DNA of 64,000 nucleotides, from contig CM060843.1 in NCBI GenBank assembly GCA_030762175.1, forward strand, positions 115,962,869-116,026,868, in the 5' to 3' direction. The notes beneath the pieces are model-generated. The model was not told where the DNA came from. It saw nothing but the letters and a program-made list of their open reading frames with translations, and did not search any database. This DNA is from Metallyticus violacea (Eukaryota; Arthropoda; Insecta; Mantodea; Metallyticidae). Positions 34,085-45,010 of the stretch are shown here, piece by piece (positions within the stretch are counted from its first letter, which is position 1; each line of letters begins with the position of its first letter). Both the position numbers and the translations under genes were made by a program.

Positions 34085-34272
34085 TTTGAATTTGTCACAA
34101 TTTCTACACATAGCCTTCTTTATGCAACTATATCTGAACAACTGAATACAGTAGAGCGGAAGTTACAGCGGTTATTATTTACTTAGCACATAACATATGA
34201 CACCAGTTAAGAGTTTTGTGAAGGCGATAATACTTATCGGCGAGGCCGGAAACTTATGGACCTACCCTTGTA
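33343..34272 (-). mobile_element. Mariner element 1, 5' terminal repeat kept, 3' end lost
   Basis: The terminal inverted repeat is visible at 34244-34270 (plus strand GGCCGGAAACTTATGG then ACCTACCCTTG), abutting TA at 34271-34272, the target dinucleotide used by mariners. Reading inward, it begins CAAGGGTAGGTCCATAAG, a form common to mariner elements. About 160 bp of untranslated sequence separate it from the transposase start. I searched 33000-33340 for the matching right end by eye and did not find it, so the element is truncated or decayed there. Confidence 0.8.
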
Positions 34273-34348
34273 ATATCTTTATAGATACTGTGAGGAGTAT
34301 ATGATGTCATTATATCCGAAAACTTATGTGAATTATTGTATTTGACTA

Positions 34349-35269
34349 CAGACTTCAAAGTATCCGGTCATTCAATTATCTGATGGCCGACGCGACCACG
34401 GGAGACTGCATCGCCCGATAAGCTATCGTTCGTTCATGGTCAGTCAAACTGCAGTCGGGGCTGTTGGGGCGCCACAAGAGTTGGTAATAGGAACACTATT
34501 TGATAGTGACAGTGACAGTTAATAAATTCTAATGAATTCACTCATATCATGCACTTTCGATGTCTACTTATGATATTACTATTGCTTTTTTTTCCATTTT
34601 CTTTGAAAAAGTATACCATCTATTAATGGGCGTTATCCTCTAGTTTGGTTAAACTATGCGGATGCTATTAATCGTATTGTTACTTGAAACTCAATCTCTG
34701 AGAATTTCTATTCCGCACGAACAGACTGTGTACGGACATATTAGCCACAAATAAACACGTATATAATAAATTAGGACAATGTTTGCCATTTGGCATTCTT
34801 AGAAGACTCTGCACTTTCATTTGATTTATTTACGGACGCTCTTTAACAGCTCTGGTCATCAGCGTCACATTCAATTCAGGGCGTGAAATGGCCGTCAAAT
34901 TTTGCTCAGAGGCCCCTCTTTCAGCCTTGAGGTTCTTTATCGTGCCGTAAATGTACGACACGGGACCCAAGGCTTTACTTCCCTTCCGAAGGAAGCACTA
35001 CTTACGATTTTTACGCCCCGAAAAAATCCATCGATCCTGAACGGGTTTGAACCCGCGATCTTGGGTTTAGGAGGCAAGTATGATAACCACTACACCACCG
35101 GGACCGACGACTCTGCACTGATATTAGACACATGAGTACCATGGGACTCAAAATCAACGTAGCAATTCCGTAAACCCCGCCCTCCCCGACTGCGTTGGAC
35201 GAGGCTTATCGGTCAATATGTCCCACAGCCGCATCGGTCATCAGATAATTGAATTCCTGGACACTGCTG
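34349..35269. mobile_element. Non-autonomous DNA transposon with long terminal inverted repeats
   Basis: The left end (34349-about 34465) and the right end (about 35178-35269) are inverted copies. The 16-mer ATTCAATTATCTGATG at 34370-34385 is matched perfectly by its complement at 35239-35254. Similarity continues inward through CCGATAAGC and GCAGTCGGGG on both arms. The outermost bases read CAG after TA on the left and CAG on the right, as in pogo/Tigger-type ends. Removing the inserted SINE A8 leaves about 620 bp with no transposase frame, so it is a MITE-like or deleted derivative. Its class (pogo/Tigger-like) is inferred from the CAG termini and the 'ATCTGATG' style only. Confidence 0.72.
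34816..35108 (-). mobile_element. SINE family A copy inserted in the TIR element (A8)
   Basis: Full-length reverse copy, among the best preserved in the window: CGATCTTGGGTTTAGGAGGC, GTATGATAACCACTACACC and CCGGGACC at the outer head. It is bounded by an exact 11-bp target duplication GACTCTGCACT (34805-34815 and 35109-35119), which dates its insertion after that of the surrounding TIR element. Confidence 0.93.
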
Positions 35270-36209
35270 TTCGTCATGATTTAATACATTGACATAAGTA
35301 CAGACTGAAAAATGTAATTTTTATCTACAGAAGACATTATTACATTATCCCATGTTTGTTACTTTGAAGATGTCTGTGCATAAAAATGAAAGCTTATAGT
35401 ACTGAAATTGAAAACTGCTTTAAATGAGCATCTAATGAAAAAAGTTTAAGTTGACATTTAACAGTTTTATAAAAATATATTTACAATATCGATAAACTGT
35501 ATGTCAACTTCAATATTACGCCTGATAACGAAATTTTTCTTTGTTGCTTTAGATAAGCGAATGCGGAAAACAAAAATCAGCACAGCAGAAAAGAACTTCA
35601 CTCAGTTCAAAGGGGGAGAGAGAAAAAGAGTAAAGAACAAAAAATGGATATATTTATGAAAGCAATAATGACAGCGATAATCCTGGAATGTCGCAGGGAG
35701 TAAATATTCGCAGATAGAATTACAAGACCGGGCATAATATTCGGAGAAAGTGGAAACGGAAGGGCGATGAGATGTTAACGGAAATTCTGGAAAATGAAAT
35801 TTTAAAACAGTGAGAGAGAAAAAATAAAGGGAAATCTATTTTATGGAAGGAATAAAAGCGAATAAAAACCGTCTACGTTATATACTGTAGATACCATTCT
35901 GCATCTATGCACTCATTCCAGTCATTTTCCCGTTACTGAGTGCCTCTCTTTTGCAGGCGTATGTTTAAAGTGCTGCTAGATCTGCGTTGTTTTTTCAACA
36001 TTAGAAAAATGTGGAAAAGGTTTTGTCTTTCTACTTCATTCACTATAAAAATATCATAACCTAACCATATGTCAGCCTTCTACCAACAAATTTATAGGAT
36101 GCATGTGAAAAAGCAGTTATGCGGTCTATCATTACTGAACCTTTGAATGCTAAAAAGTTGCTAATTACAAGTATTTGCACATAAAATGAATCTCATATCC
36201 TTAATATGT
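35270..36209. other. AT-rich, partly purine-rich stretch
   Basis: 35570-35870 is strongly purine-biased on the plus strand (GGGGGAGAGAGAAAAAGAG and similar runs) without a sustained frame. Nothing else recognised. Confidence 0.55.
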
Positions 36210-36486
36210 TTTATTTATTTGGTATATTTACAGGCACTCTTTAACATCTCAGGTCAATAACTTTCCATTCAAGTGTGAAAAGGTTGATATATTTTGCTCA
36301 GAGACCTCACCTTTCAGGCTTAAGGTTCTTTTGCGTGCTGTAAGTAAATCTATCACATGAGACTCACAGTCTTTATCTCCTTCCGAAGGAAGCCATTCTT
36401 AGGATTTTTACGCTCGACCTTCATTGGGATTGAACCCACGATCTTCGATCTACAGGCAAGTATGGTTACCACTAAACCATGCAGCA
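36210..36486 (-). mobile_element. SINE family A, diverged copy (A9)
   Basis: Tail GGCACTCTTTAACATCTCAG, body CCTTCCGAAGGAAGCC and head GCAAGTATGGTTACCACTA are clear, but the copy has many substitutions and a deletion where TTTTTCGGGCGTAAAAATCC should be (ACGCTCGACC remains). The ACAC/GGGACC region has changed to CACATGAGACTC. Looks older than A8 or A10. Confidence 0.82.
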
Positions 36487-36991
36487 CTTAGTTTCGCAGA
36501 TATCCTAAAGGATACGATACAAGATTATTATGTATTTGCTTTCTATTGCTTAGAAAACCAAATTAAACAAATTATCCTATGAAGGCCATCAAGTTTATAC
36601 CTTCCGCATGGCACATTTATAGAGCTTTGTTTACTTTCACTTTTCATGCTGTTACTGAGAAAGTATTGAAGGTATATTCCTCAATACTTAAACGTTTTTG
36701 TTCATTGATTTATTGATATTTCAAAAATGCAATGTATTGCATATTTACTAATAACATTTATAGTTATAAAATAAGGTTGTTCGGATTTTCGAATATAAGT
36801 GAAAGTGAATAAAATTTAATATTGTCAAACATTTAACATTTAATGCGGTTTTATAGTGACCTAGAAAGAATAGTGTAATTTTTTAAATATCAATTTAAAT
36901 ACATTACATGTATAGGTTAAGTATAAGATTTGAATTATTAACATTGATTAATGCGTAAAATGCTTCAAAATTACGTACACTGCAGGAGTTT

Positions 36992-37251
36992 ACCGACATG
37001 GGTGATCGAGGTCGTTAGGGCGCGGTCTATTGAGCGGGAGATCTGGGGTTCGAATACCGTCAGGACACAGTTTTTTTTTCAGGTTTTCCTTAGTTCTCAT
37101 AAGCGGCAAAGGCAGGGGAGATACCCTAAACTTTGGTCTGGAACGTTTCCTTCCTTAAAAAAAAAATCCTTTCCCAATATTTATTTCATTTCATGTACCA
37201 TCAGAGTCTACCGTCTGTGATGCCTCAGTAGTAAACACCATTTAAAAAAAT
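36992..37251 (+). mobile_element. SINE family B copy with probable target duplication (B6)
   Basis: The head ACCGACATGGGTGATCGAGG has B-box GGGGTTCGAATACCG, then a T-run, GGTTTTCCTTAGTTCTC, and GGTCTGGAACGTTTCC; the 3' block is GTCTACCGTCTGTGATGCC. Flanks TGCAGGAGTTT (36981-36991) and TGTAGCAGTTT (37252-37262) match at 9 of 11 positions. The element ends in an A-run before the second flank. Confidence 0.85.
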
Positions 37252-37262
37252 TGTAGCAGTTT

Positions 37263-40063
37263 GGTCAGCTAACGTGTAGCAAGAGGGATAAAATGGTTTT
37301 ACTGCTTTTAAAAACGCAATTTTTCTGGTTCTCTCAACAACTGGTCCAGACCTGGCACTGTTTACATCAGCAACTTACCGTACTTCCTTAACAGTATCCA
37401 GTAGACCTCCACCTTCAGGACCTCTGGATTTAAATGTACTTTCTGTTTCTAAAATGCTTTTTTTCTTTCACTTTCGATAAAAGGTCCACAATTCAGTTAA
37501 ATGAAATATTTTCAATGTATCTCTCTCGGTTTAAAGGAGCTTTCTAGTTCATATTCAGGTGTTATTTTATATATTTTAGCCATTAAAGTTTTGAGTTAGA
37601 TATGATTAATTCAGTAATTGATATTAAAATATTTAAATGTAAAGTATTGAAGCTCCTACAGGCTAGTATCTTGTTTTAAATTTTATTTTTCTATGTTGAT
37701 GTTGGGTTAAATATGTTTATCTCTACAAGTGCCTAAGGTTAATCATTACGACGCAATAAACCTAACTCGATGCCATTACACTCTAAATATTATACAAGAA
37801 AAATATTTGGGACAGTAGAGGATACTTCGGCATGTCAACTTTGCTCAGGCTGGTCGTTGTGCGCGGAAGAGACTTCTCCGAAGCAGACAGGATCCCGAAA
37901 AGCTTTTCAGATAGAACACCAAGATCGGTGGAGGCCCTCCCCCTCTCCAAGAAGTTTGAGCCTCTCAGGTTACCTACTGTTACGTTAATCTGCACAGATA
38001 ATTGATGTTTTATTACACTTACGATTAGGAGCTCCATATTAAACCAGTGCCCCACAAGAAATAAGATTACAATTACATATAGGCTAGAAACTCGAGCTGA
38101 AAGCACGTACGCTCATCTGCTGTGACCAAAGCTTTTACTCAGATGTTTAGATGTATTCCTGCATCATGCAATATTTGGTGCACCTCTCGCAGCTGATTCT
38201 GTGTGAAACCAAATACTCTTGCTACATATACCACCTTTGTGTTTATCAGAAATGTGTCACAATCAGGCAATGCGTATTTATTTGATTATATATGGTTTTC
38301 ACTGTTATGCCCGGGCTTTTATAGTCTCCATTCCGCCTCATCTCCCATGCTGTTTTTAATACAATGCTCGAAAGCCTTTTGTGTATGTTGCATGCAAAAA
38401 CGTTACACTTTTATTTTGGCATCGTATGTTATGACAATACCCATGTACCAAAGGGCTACAAGGGTGATTTTCTTTTGTTCGTATCCATATAACATAAACA
38501 GAGTCGCCTTTATTAGCGAACGGTCTAAAAATAGGCGAGTTCGTGGTTTGTTAGAATCTGTAATATTTGCACTCAATGAAGCGTTCTATGGAATAGATTA
38601 TCTATCTGGTAATATAAAAATGTCTATTTAAAGATATTACATAAGCCTGCGTCAAAATTTCCTGTATTACTTTACTGGGAACAAGTGATATGAAATGAAA
38701 TGCTCAATGGAAAGCTGTGTTCTTCCTGAATATTAAAATAGAAGGAAATAGCAAGAAAATAAAACCGAAATATAATTGTGATTGTAAAGTACAGTTTATT
38801 TTACTGTTTCGCATTTCTGGAAGTAAATTTTAAACCTTTCTCAATAGCTCGAATCTTTAGGAAAGTAGAAATAAATATAAAAAAAATAAAACATTTACAT
38901 AATTTTTCACTGTTGTTATTAGTTTTACATAAGGTAGAAGTTCTTTCGGAAAAAGAAATAAAATTTGAAAAGATAACTGAAAATATATTCAGTCCGTTTA
39001 CGAGCACACAAGCATTTGATACTTTATTTAGTTTTGTTCAAGTTTAAGCACAAAAACACTCCTCTGAACTCTTATAAAGACTATATAGTAAAATATTCAC
39101 TTGATATTCAATCTCAAACTTAGGCCCTACATAGCTTATTGCAAAAGTAAAGGGTGTAAATTTAAGTTGATCATAGCATTACACTATTTTTTAACATCCT
39201 TGAACAAACCTGTGGCCACCCGTTCAAATTTTCTCCAGACTGTCCAGATTTTTTTACGATATCCAGAGTCCAGACATTATGCTAATAATTCTAGGTTTGT
39301 TTAGAAACTGTGTTAAGAATAATGTGAATAAATCGGAAGATTAACAATACATTTTCAATTTTGTCATTGTTAGATTAATATAGTATTTCAAAAATCAGAT
39401 CATAGTTCCTTTGAATATACTCATCTGGGTTGATAACTCTCAGAGTTCAGTGGTATTCACAGTTAAATTAGCAGGGAAAATGGAAGGCTATGAAAGTCAT
39501 GTTGTTTGATGAAAAACTATTATTGTTCATCACTTTTCATTTTTATGTAATAAAATGCACTCAGTCAGTTTTTCTTCAAACTGAGAGCTGAAAAAATCCT
39601 AAATAAATACTAAAAATGCCAAACAATAAATTGGGAAATCTATAAAAAAAGTTTGATTGATGGAAAAGTAATTTGCTGGCTACCCCATACAAAAGAAATA
39701 AAGCACTGCCGATATGTTAGAATTTCGGCATTAGATGATAATGCTATTTAATACCCAACCATCCTCTTTTCTGTTTATCATTGAGTCACTCAAACATAAA
39801 ATCTTTCAATTGGTTGTGTGTATGTATAATTGAAAATTTTATAAAAGTTATAACTAGCAGGTAATTATATACGATATAATTACCTCGCATAATACATTGA
39901 TTATACTTGAAAGTATAAAACGGCTTTACATTTCTTGTTTACTATGTAAATACATTATGTTAGTAGGTATAAGAAATGCTATTTTTCTTAAACTATAATT
40001 TGTGCTGAGGTTATACATTAATGTACATGTTTGGCTGCTATATATTCGCTACTCATGGTTAGA
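37263..40063. other. AT-rich stretch; longest open frame and a small hairpin
   Basis: Holds the longest open frame in the window (plus strand, 38203-38631, 142 codons, beginning MKPNTLATYTTF). It is rich in aromatic and hydrophobic residues and shows no domain I know; in DNA this AT-rich one frame of that length in 64 kb is near chance. 38801-39047 has overlapping frames on both strands. A perfect hairpin sits at 39859-39885. A less AT-rich patch spans 37840-37980. Confidence 0.5.
39859..39885. repeat. Perfect 12-bp-arm hairpin
   Basis: AGGTAATTATAT, loop ACG, then ATATAATTACCT. The arms are fully complementary. It is not followed by a T-run that would suggest a terminator, and it lies in otherwise featureless DNA. 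Confidence 0.9.
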
Positions 40064-40245
40064 CCGGCTCCGTTGTCGAGTGGTAGCGTTCGCTACTATT
40101 AATCCGGAGTCTGATTTTTTTTTTTTTTTTTTTTTTCCCTTACCCTGAGAAAGAGCATGTCAGATAACTTTAAGGCGCGAAGGACTCCGAGCTCATTTGC
40201 GCCATCGTTGATTCATTTCATTCATCCCTACAGACTTACACCTAC
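40064..40245 (+). mobile_element. Possible SINE of a fourth family (D)
   Basis: Starts CCGGCTCCGTTGTCGAGTGG, with an A-box-like TGTCGAGTGGTAGCG, then a long T-run at 40117-40138 and a less AT-rich body (AAGGCGCGAAGGACTCCGAG, CTACAGACGTCGCGACC). The layout tRNA-like start, T-run, body mirrors families B and C, but no B-box is visible between 40095 and 40117, so either the head is deleted or this is not a tRNA-derived element. Single copy in the window. Confidence 0.35.
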
Positions 40246-42851
40246 AGTATCACTCCACAACCTACAGACGTCGCGACCAGACCAATACTATCTAAACAGC
40301 AATAGATAAAACATTAAAAACAGTTCTTGATTTGTATATTAATTGAAAATGTTAAAACTTTATTCCAGGATGTCTCTCGTAAGTTGTTAGAAAAGCGCAA
40401 AAATAAATGGTTTGAACACAAAATTAATTCCCTCTTCCTGAAAGAATGTAATCTTAGAATTAATGTAGTAATGTAATGAACAACTTCAAAGTATTTCTTT
40501 TGTTTGCGGGTACATTTCCTGCAGTCAAATAGAGTCAAATTTACCATAAAATATGAATTGATTAATACTAAGTGTATAAGACAACTCTCTGGTTTTTAAT
40601 ATAAGAAAATAAATGCAGAATAATTTTGACTCTGGTCCACAGCTGAAAGAAAGTATTCTGGAGCCAAATTTCGCACTAGTTTACTGTTTCATATGAACAA
40701 ATTCCTTTTGCGTTTCATTAGTGCAACTTTGACCAGTAATTTCACGCACACAATATTAGTTCTACTTCGTAAAGAATGCCGATATGTATTATAGAAATTG
40801 TAATGTCCGTCTGACATCTTTTAATTCACTCTGCTGACATAAGTCGTCTTTAAATCATTGTGCAGCATGAGAGGTATTCCTGTGTGCTTTATCTTTATTA
40901 TTTACTCAAATATCAACTTTTCAATACAATATTCCAAAATAAAATTTATTCATTAGCTCATTGCAACTAATTAACCTGAGTGATCAATATTCTGTATTAG
41001 CACATAAAATGCTAAGATTTTGACTATAGTTATTTCTTAAATGTAAACTAAATTATTATATTATAACAACCAAGAATTGCCTGGCAGCGACTGGCATGAC
41101 CTTATCCCTGCATGTTGCTTTCCACTGCAGACGCAGTGCCAAAACCTCTCTCTGTATGTAAAAATAAAAGTGTTTGAAAGCATGTAAAACCCAGGTATTT
41201 GTCATTACTTTTTTTGTCTCGTTAATTTTTTAAAACATTTAAAAGGGAGCTTTCCAAAAATATGCTCGGAGAAATATACAGCTCATATTTCATTTTATTT
41301 CAGATAGTGAAAGTGAACTGTGCTGAGTAATGGGAGAACATTCCTGTGGAAATGAAGAATCAGATTTATGTTCCACACACGGCTAGTGTGAAAGAACATT
41401 CTCAAATACCAAGTAACCCTTATCATCCTGAGTCAGGGAAGCAGGGAAGTTATTCAATTCGGCGTTTAACACATTATTCCGTGGACATTATCGATTTGGG
41501 TCGAACTGGCTGCTATGTGCCTCTCGGCATGTTCCGACTCGTGTTGCACTGTGTGCGCGCCTGGGTTTTAGCGGTGGAGGTTCGGTACTGGTCCGTAAAA
41601 GTGTCATTTTTTGTTTTGTTTTCTGGCACGGAAAACAGAAACCATACTTATTTTGCCTATTTATTAATGTAAAAGCCCAATTATGTAAATATAAATTAAA
41701 ACACAAAAATTAGTATAATATTCTGATTTATAGAACTTAATAAATAAATGGAAATAATTTTACATTAACGGATAAAAAAAAATTAAGGGTTGAATGATAT
41801 TTTACTTTTTGTAGATATGTTACATAAAAAGAAAGATAAAAAGTTCTGGAGAATATATACATAACAGGTAAAGGTGAACCCCCTTAGGCGACGATCTGGT
41901 GAGTCGGCGGGTCACTTGAGAACACCTGCATTTCCCATCAACTACAAATGAGATTTGCCTTGTTACCATCCTCAGGATAAGAAGACTCGCTGCTTAAGTT
42001 GGCTAAGAAAAAGCTTTTTAGAATATTTTGATTGCTATTGTCATACACAATAAATTGTTCATTTATTAGAAATCCTGCATTTATTTGTATGTATTTACCA
42101 CTACCAGATTTGCATAAATAAAGGTCATAGTATGTCCAAAAATAAGGTAAAAAGTGCTGAGGTTCTTTTACTGAATATTCTATATTGCACTTTCTTATAG
42201 TGCACATATAAATATAAATAAATAATTTGTTGTTTATAGTGCTAATCAATTATTACCTGAATATTATTTTCATAACAGCTTAGGGAACGAACTGAACTCC
42301 AATAAAAATATCCTAAATTGAACATTAATCCTGTTCTGAAAGAAAATTGTATCACTAGGTTAACACTTCACTTATGAGTGAGCTTATAAATCATGAAACC
42401 TTTGCTTAAGGAGATTCAGCTACAAACTATTATAAGAAATCAATCGATTGAACGTCCTTCTGTTTTACATATTCAAAAGTGCTATCGAGTACACATACTG
42501 ATCCCAAATGCTTAATTAATCAACTTTAGCGCTTAAAAATTACTGTAACACGTGAAATTTGCATAATTTGAAATTAAAGTATACCTATATTTCTTTATTA
42601 AAATGAGATATTACAATTAGATATTAATTAGGTTATAAACTAGTTTTACTCACCAAATAAGGCCTATTGTATTATTATCTCCGATAAATGATGTATCCTG
42701 AAACAATAAAATAACATAGTAGTTAATACTTGGGCCCGCATGTTAGAATTATTTTCAGGAAATGGATGCGCTAATGCTAAACACATGCTTATCATAGACA
42801 CCTGTAATTGTGGGATTAACGCTATTAAACACTAATGCTACCCATGTATTT
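40246..42851. other. AT-rich stretch with one GC-richer island
   Basis: 41440-41640 is less AT-rich, with a plus-strand 108-codon frame (41346-41672) and an opposing 72-codon frame containing TEPPPLKPRRAHSATR. Neither is recognisable and I cannot tell an exon from chance here. The rest is AT-rich with nothing recognised. Confidence 0.5.
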
Positions 42852-43001
42852 CCTTGGGTGTTTTAAAAGTTCTCGGTCTGATGCCAAATTACTATGATAG
42901 TTGTTAACTATCATCCTTTAGATGACGCTGAAAAGTTTCAAACGTATAAGTGTAGTCACTTGTTTGTGACGATCGTGTAAACAAAAAACATTTACTACAA
43001 C

Positions 43002-44290
43002 ATGAATAAAACCGAAATACGAGCTGTGATAAAGTACTGCATTCGAACGGTTCAACCCCAACAGAAATACAAAAGGAGTTATTCCACATTAGACAATTCT
43101 TCTTCTTCGTTTTCAATGATTAAAAAATGGGCTACGGAATTTAAACGTGGTCGTAATCCATTCAAGATGATGACCGATCAGAGCATCCCAAAACTACTAC
43201 GACGAGATTGGGAAAAAAGTCAGTGATCAATGCCTGAAAGTATACGAGGTCGTTGACACTACATTTTATACCAAGCTTTGGGTACGGGAAACCATTCCGC
43301 TCGATGGGTGCCGCAATTGTTAACACTGAACTAAAAAAACATTCGAATGAACCTTTTGCAACAGTGTTTAAACTTGTTTAAAATCATGTCGGTGAGTTTC
43401 TTCGACGTTTCATAACAGTAGGTAAAACATGGATTCATCACTACAAGCCAGAGACGAAGGGGCAGCCCAAACAGTGAGCGGGAATAAATGAAACTGCACC
43501 ACAGAAAGCTAAAACGATTCCATAGCTACGGTTTTCTGGAATTCTTAGGATGTGGTGATTGTAGACTACCTCCAGAATGTCAGAACCATCATTGGGAAAT
43601 ATTGTGCTTTACTTATGGACCAAATGAAGGCTACTATTCAGTCTAAACGTCCACATCTTGAGAAAATGAAATTTCTCTTCCATCACGATAATGGGGTTGT
43701 TGCGCAAAACTGCATGGCCTTTGGCTTTCAAATGCTTCCATATCCCGGATTTGACTCCCAGAGATCACTTTTTGCTCCCAAACGTGAATAAAAGGCTGAA
43801 TGGACAAAGATTCACGTCAAATGATTTTTTATTTGTTTTATTTAAGTAAGCTCTTTAAATTCTCCGATCATCAGGGTCCCATTCAAATCAGGGCGTGAAA
43901 CGGCCGATAAATTTTGCTCAGAGGCGTCTTTTTTCAGGCTTGAGGTTCTTTATCGTGCCGTAAATTTATGACACGGCTTTACTTCCCTTCCGAAGGAAGC
44001 CATTCATATACTTAAGATTTTTACGCCCGAAAAATTCCATCGGTTCTGGCCGGGACCAAACCTGCGATCTTGGATTTAGGAGGCAAGTATGGTTACCACT
44101 ACCCCACAAGGAGCGACATCAAATGAAATGGTTGTAGTATACACAGACGCTTATTTTTTACAATTGAACAAATTCTATTTTACTAGGAATATTAAAAAGT
44201 TGGAAAGTCGTTGCACCCAAATGTATGGATTTACAAGGTAACTATGTTGAAAAAAAAAACATATTTTATATCTTGAGTTTTCTTTATAAA
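43002..44290 (+). pseudogene. Mariner transposase pseudogene 2 (split by a SINE)
   Basis: N-terminus MNKTEIRAVIKY followed by SMIKKWATEFKRGRN matches the DNA-binding region of mariner transposases. An internal frame change lies about 20 codons in. The centre is traceable in mixed frames: near 43415 the first catalytic block reads TVGKTWIHHY where mariners have VDETW, so the first catalytic Asp is lost. Next come IIGKYCALLMDQMKA and FHHDN, keeping the second Asp region, then a shortened third block (YPGFDSQRSLFAPK). The frame reaches FTSND at 43824, is cut by SINE A10, and resumes at 44127 with DAYFLQLNKFYF and the C-terminal IKKLESRCTQ. Clearly non-functional. Confidence 0.9.
43825..44118 (-). 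mobile_element. SINE family A copy inside mariner 2 (A10)
   Basis: Reverse full-length copy: GGGCGTGAAACGGCCG, AGGCTTGAGGTTCTTTATCG, then GATCTTGGATTTAGGAGGCA and GTATGGTTACCACTACCCC at the head. The exact 8-bp target duplication TCAAATGA lies at 43817-43824 and 44119-44126. The ACACGGGACCCACGGC block is shortened to GACACGGC, a roughly 8-bp deletion. Confidence 0.94.
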
Positions 44291-44312
44291 ACAGACAAGT
44301 TTTAGAATGTCT

Positions 44313-44903
44313 CTCGTATATGAAGAATTTGCCTATAGTAATGCATGGTAAGAAAATAGTAAAATATGTTTTTAGAATGTTTATTATTGACTGAATATGT
44401 TTCAGTAATATTGTTTTATGTGCCCGTGTATCAATTAATAACGAAGAAAAATTGAATGCAAGCATTGTTTTCAAGATATTTAGCAAGTGATGCTAATAAG
44501 AGTACAAACCCTTTAAACGTTTTTTCTAGCCTAGCTATATGCAATAATTAGGGCCTGTTATTTGCAAACTGCTGTTACAAAGAACCAAATCATTTCGGAA
44601 GAGATTTTACTTTTATTAAGCCAAGAGCAGTTTCTCGACGAGCTAATTTATAAGTGTTGCTCTCACCACTAGATAGAAAATACGGAGCTAGTACTTCATG
44701 CGTTGAATTAAAGACTGCTTGTAAACCCAGCACAACTTTTGTAGCTGCTGTAAAAGCTCATCTATTATATTCCGTGCACGGTATATTACGTGCTCTAAAT
44801 ACGGTGCTATTTTGCACGATGAATGGATGACATAAGGCATAACATGCTTAACTGAGAACCATTTAACCCCCCCTCTTTGTTGTTCACTTGTTTTCCTCCA
44901 CAG
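44313..44903. other. AT-rich stretch, nothing recognised
   Basis: No motif or family match. Ends in a C- and T-rich run (44868-44903) that could act as a polypyrimidine tract for the segment that follows. Confidence 0.5.
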
Positions 44904-45010
44904 TGTCGTGCAAGGTCGGTGGAGCGTACAGGAGACATTTCATTCACTCCACCGGTGCTTGGGGTGGGAGAGGCAAATCGTTGTCGACCGTTCTACACGA
45001 GTCTGTTTAG
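44904..45010 (+). CDS. Candidate terminal exon, unknown protein (low confidence)
   Basis: A GC-richer block stands out from its surroundings. It is preceded by a pyrimidine-rich tract ending TTTTCCTCCACAG, a good splice-acceptor form. From there one frame stays open for 34 codons, starting SCKVGGAYRRHF and ending with TAG at 45008-45010. I do not recognise the peptide and it is too short to test. Seen: acceptor-like signal plus open frame plus composition shift. Inferred: a last coding exon. It could as easily be a fragment of a repeat. Confidence 0.15.

Larger units (their letters stand above)
42854..44312 (+). mobile_element. Mariner element 2, interrupted by SINE A10
   Basis: Candidate ends: left TTGGGTGTTTTAAAAGTTC (42854-42872) and right ACAAGTTTTAGAATGTC (44295-44311). 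The reverse complement of the left end shares a TTTTA core and several flanking bases with the right end, allowing transitions. Without the 294-bp SINE and one 8-bp duplicate, about 1.16 kb remain, close to a mariner's usual 1.25-1.3 kb. The ends are the less certain part; the coding remnant inside is clear. Confidence 0.6.

Noticed and set aside
33774..34145. 123-codon plus-strand frame as a protein
   Set aside because: It is the antisense shadow of the mariner transposase pseudogene N-terminus, which reads on the minus strand.
38203..38631. 142-codon frame as a real gene
   Set aside because: It has no recognisable domain, and one frame of this length is near the chance expectation for 64 kb of AT-rich DNA on six frames. 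Kept only as a remark.
39859..39885. Hairpin as a transcription terminator
   Set aside because: The arms are AT-rich, there is no downstream T-run, and the context is eukaryotic, where this signal type is not used.
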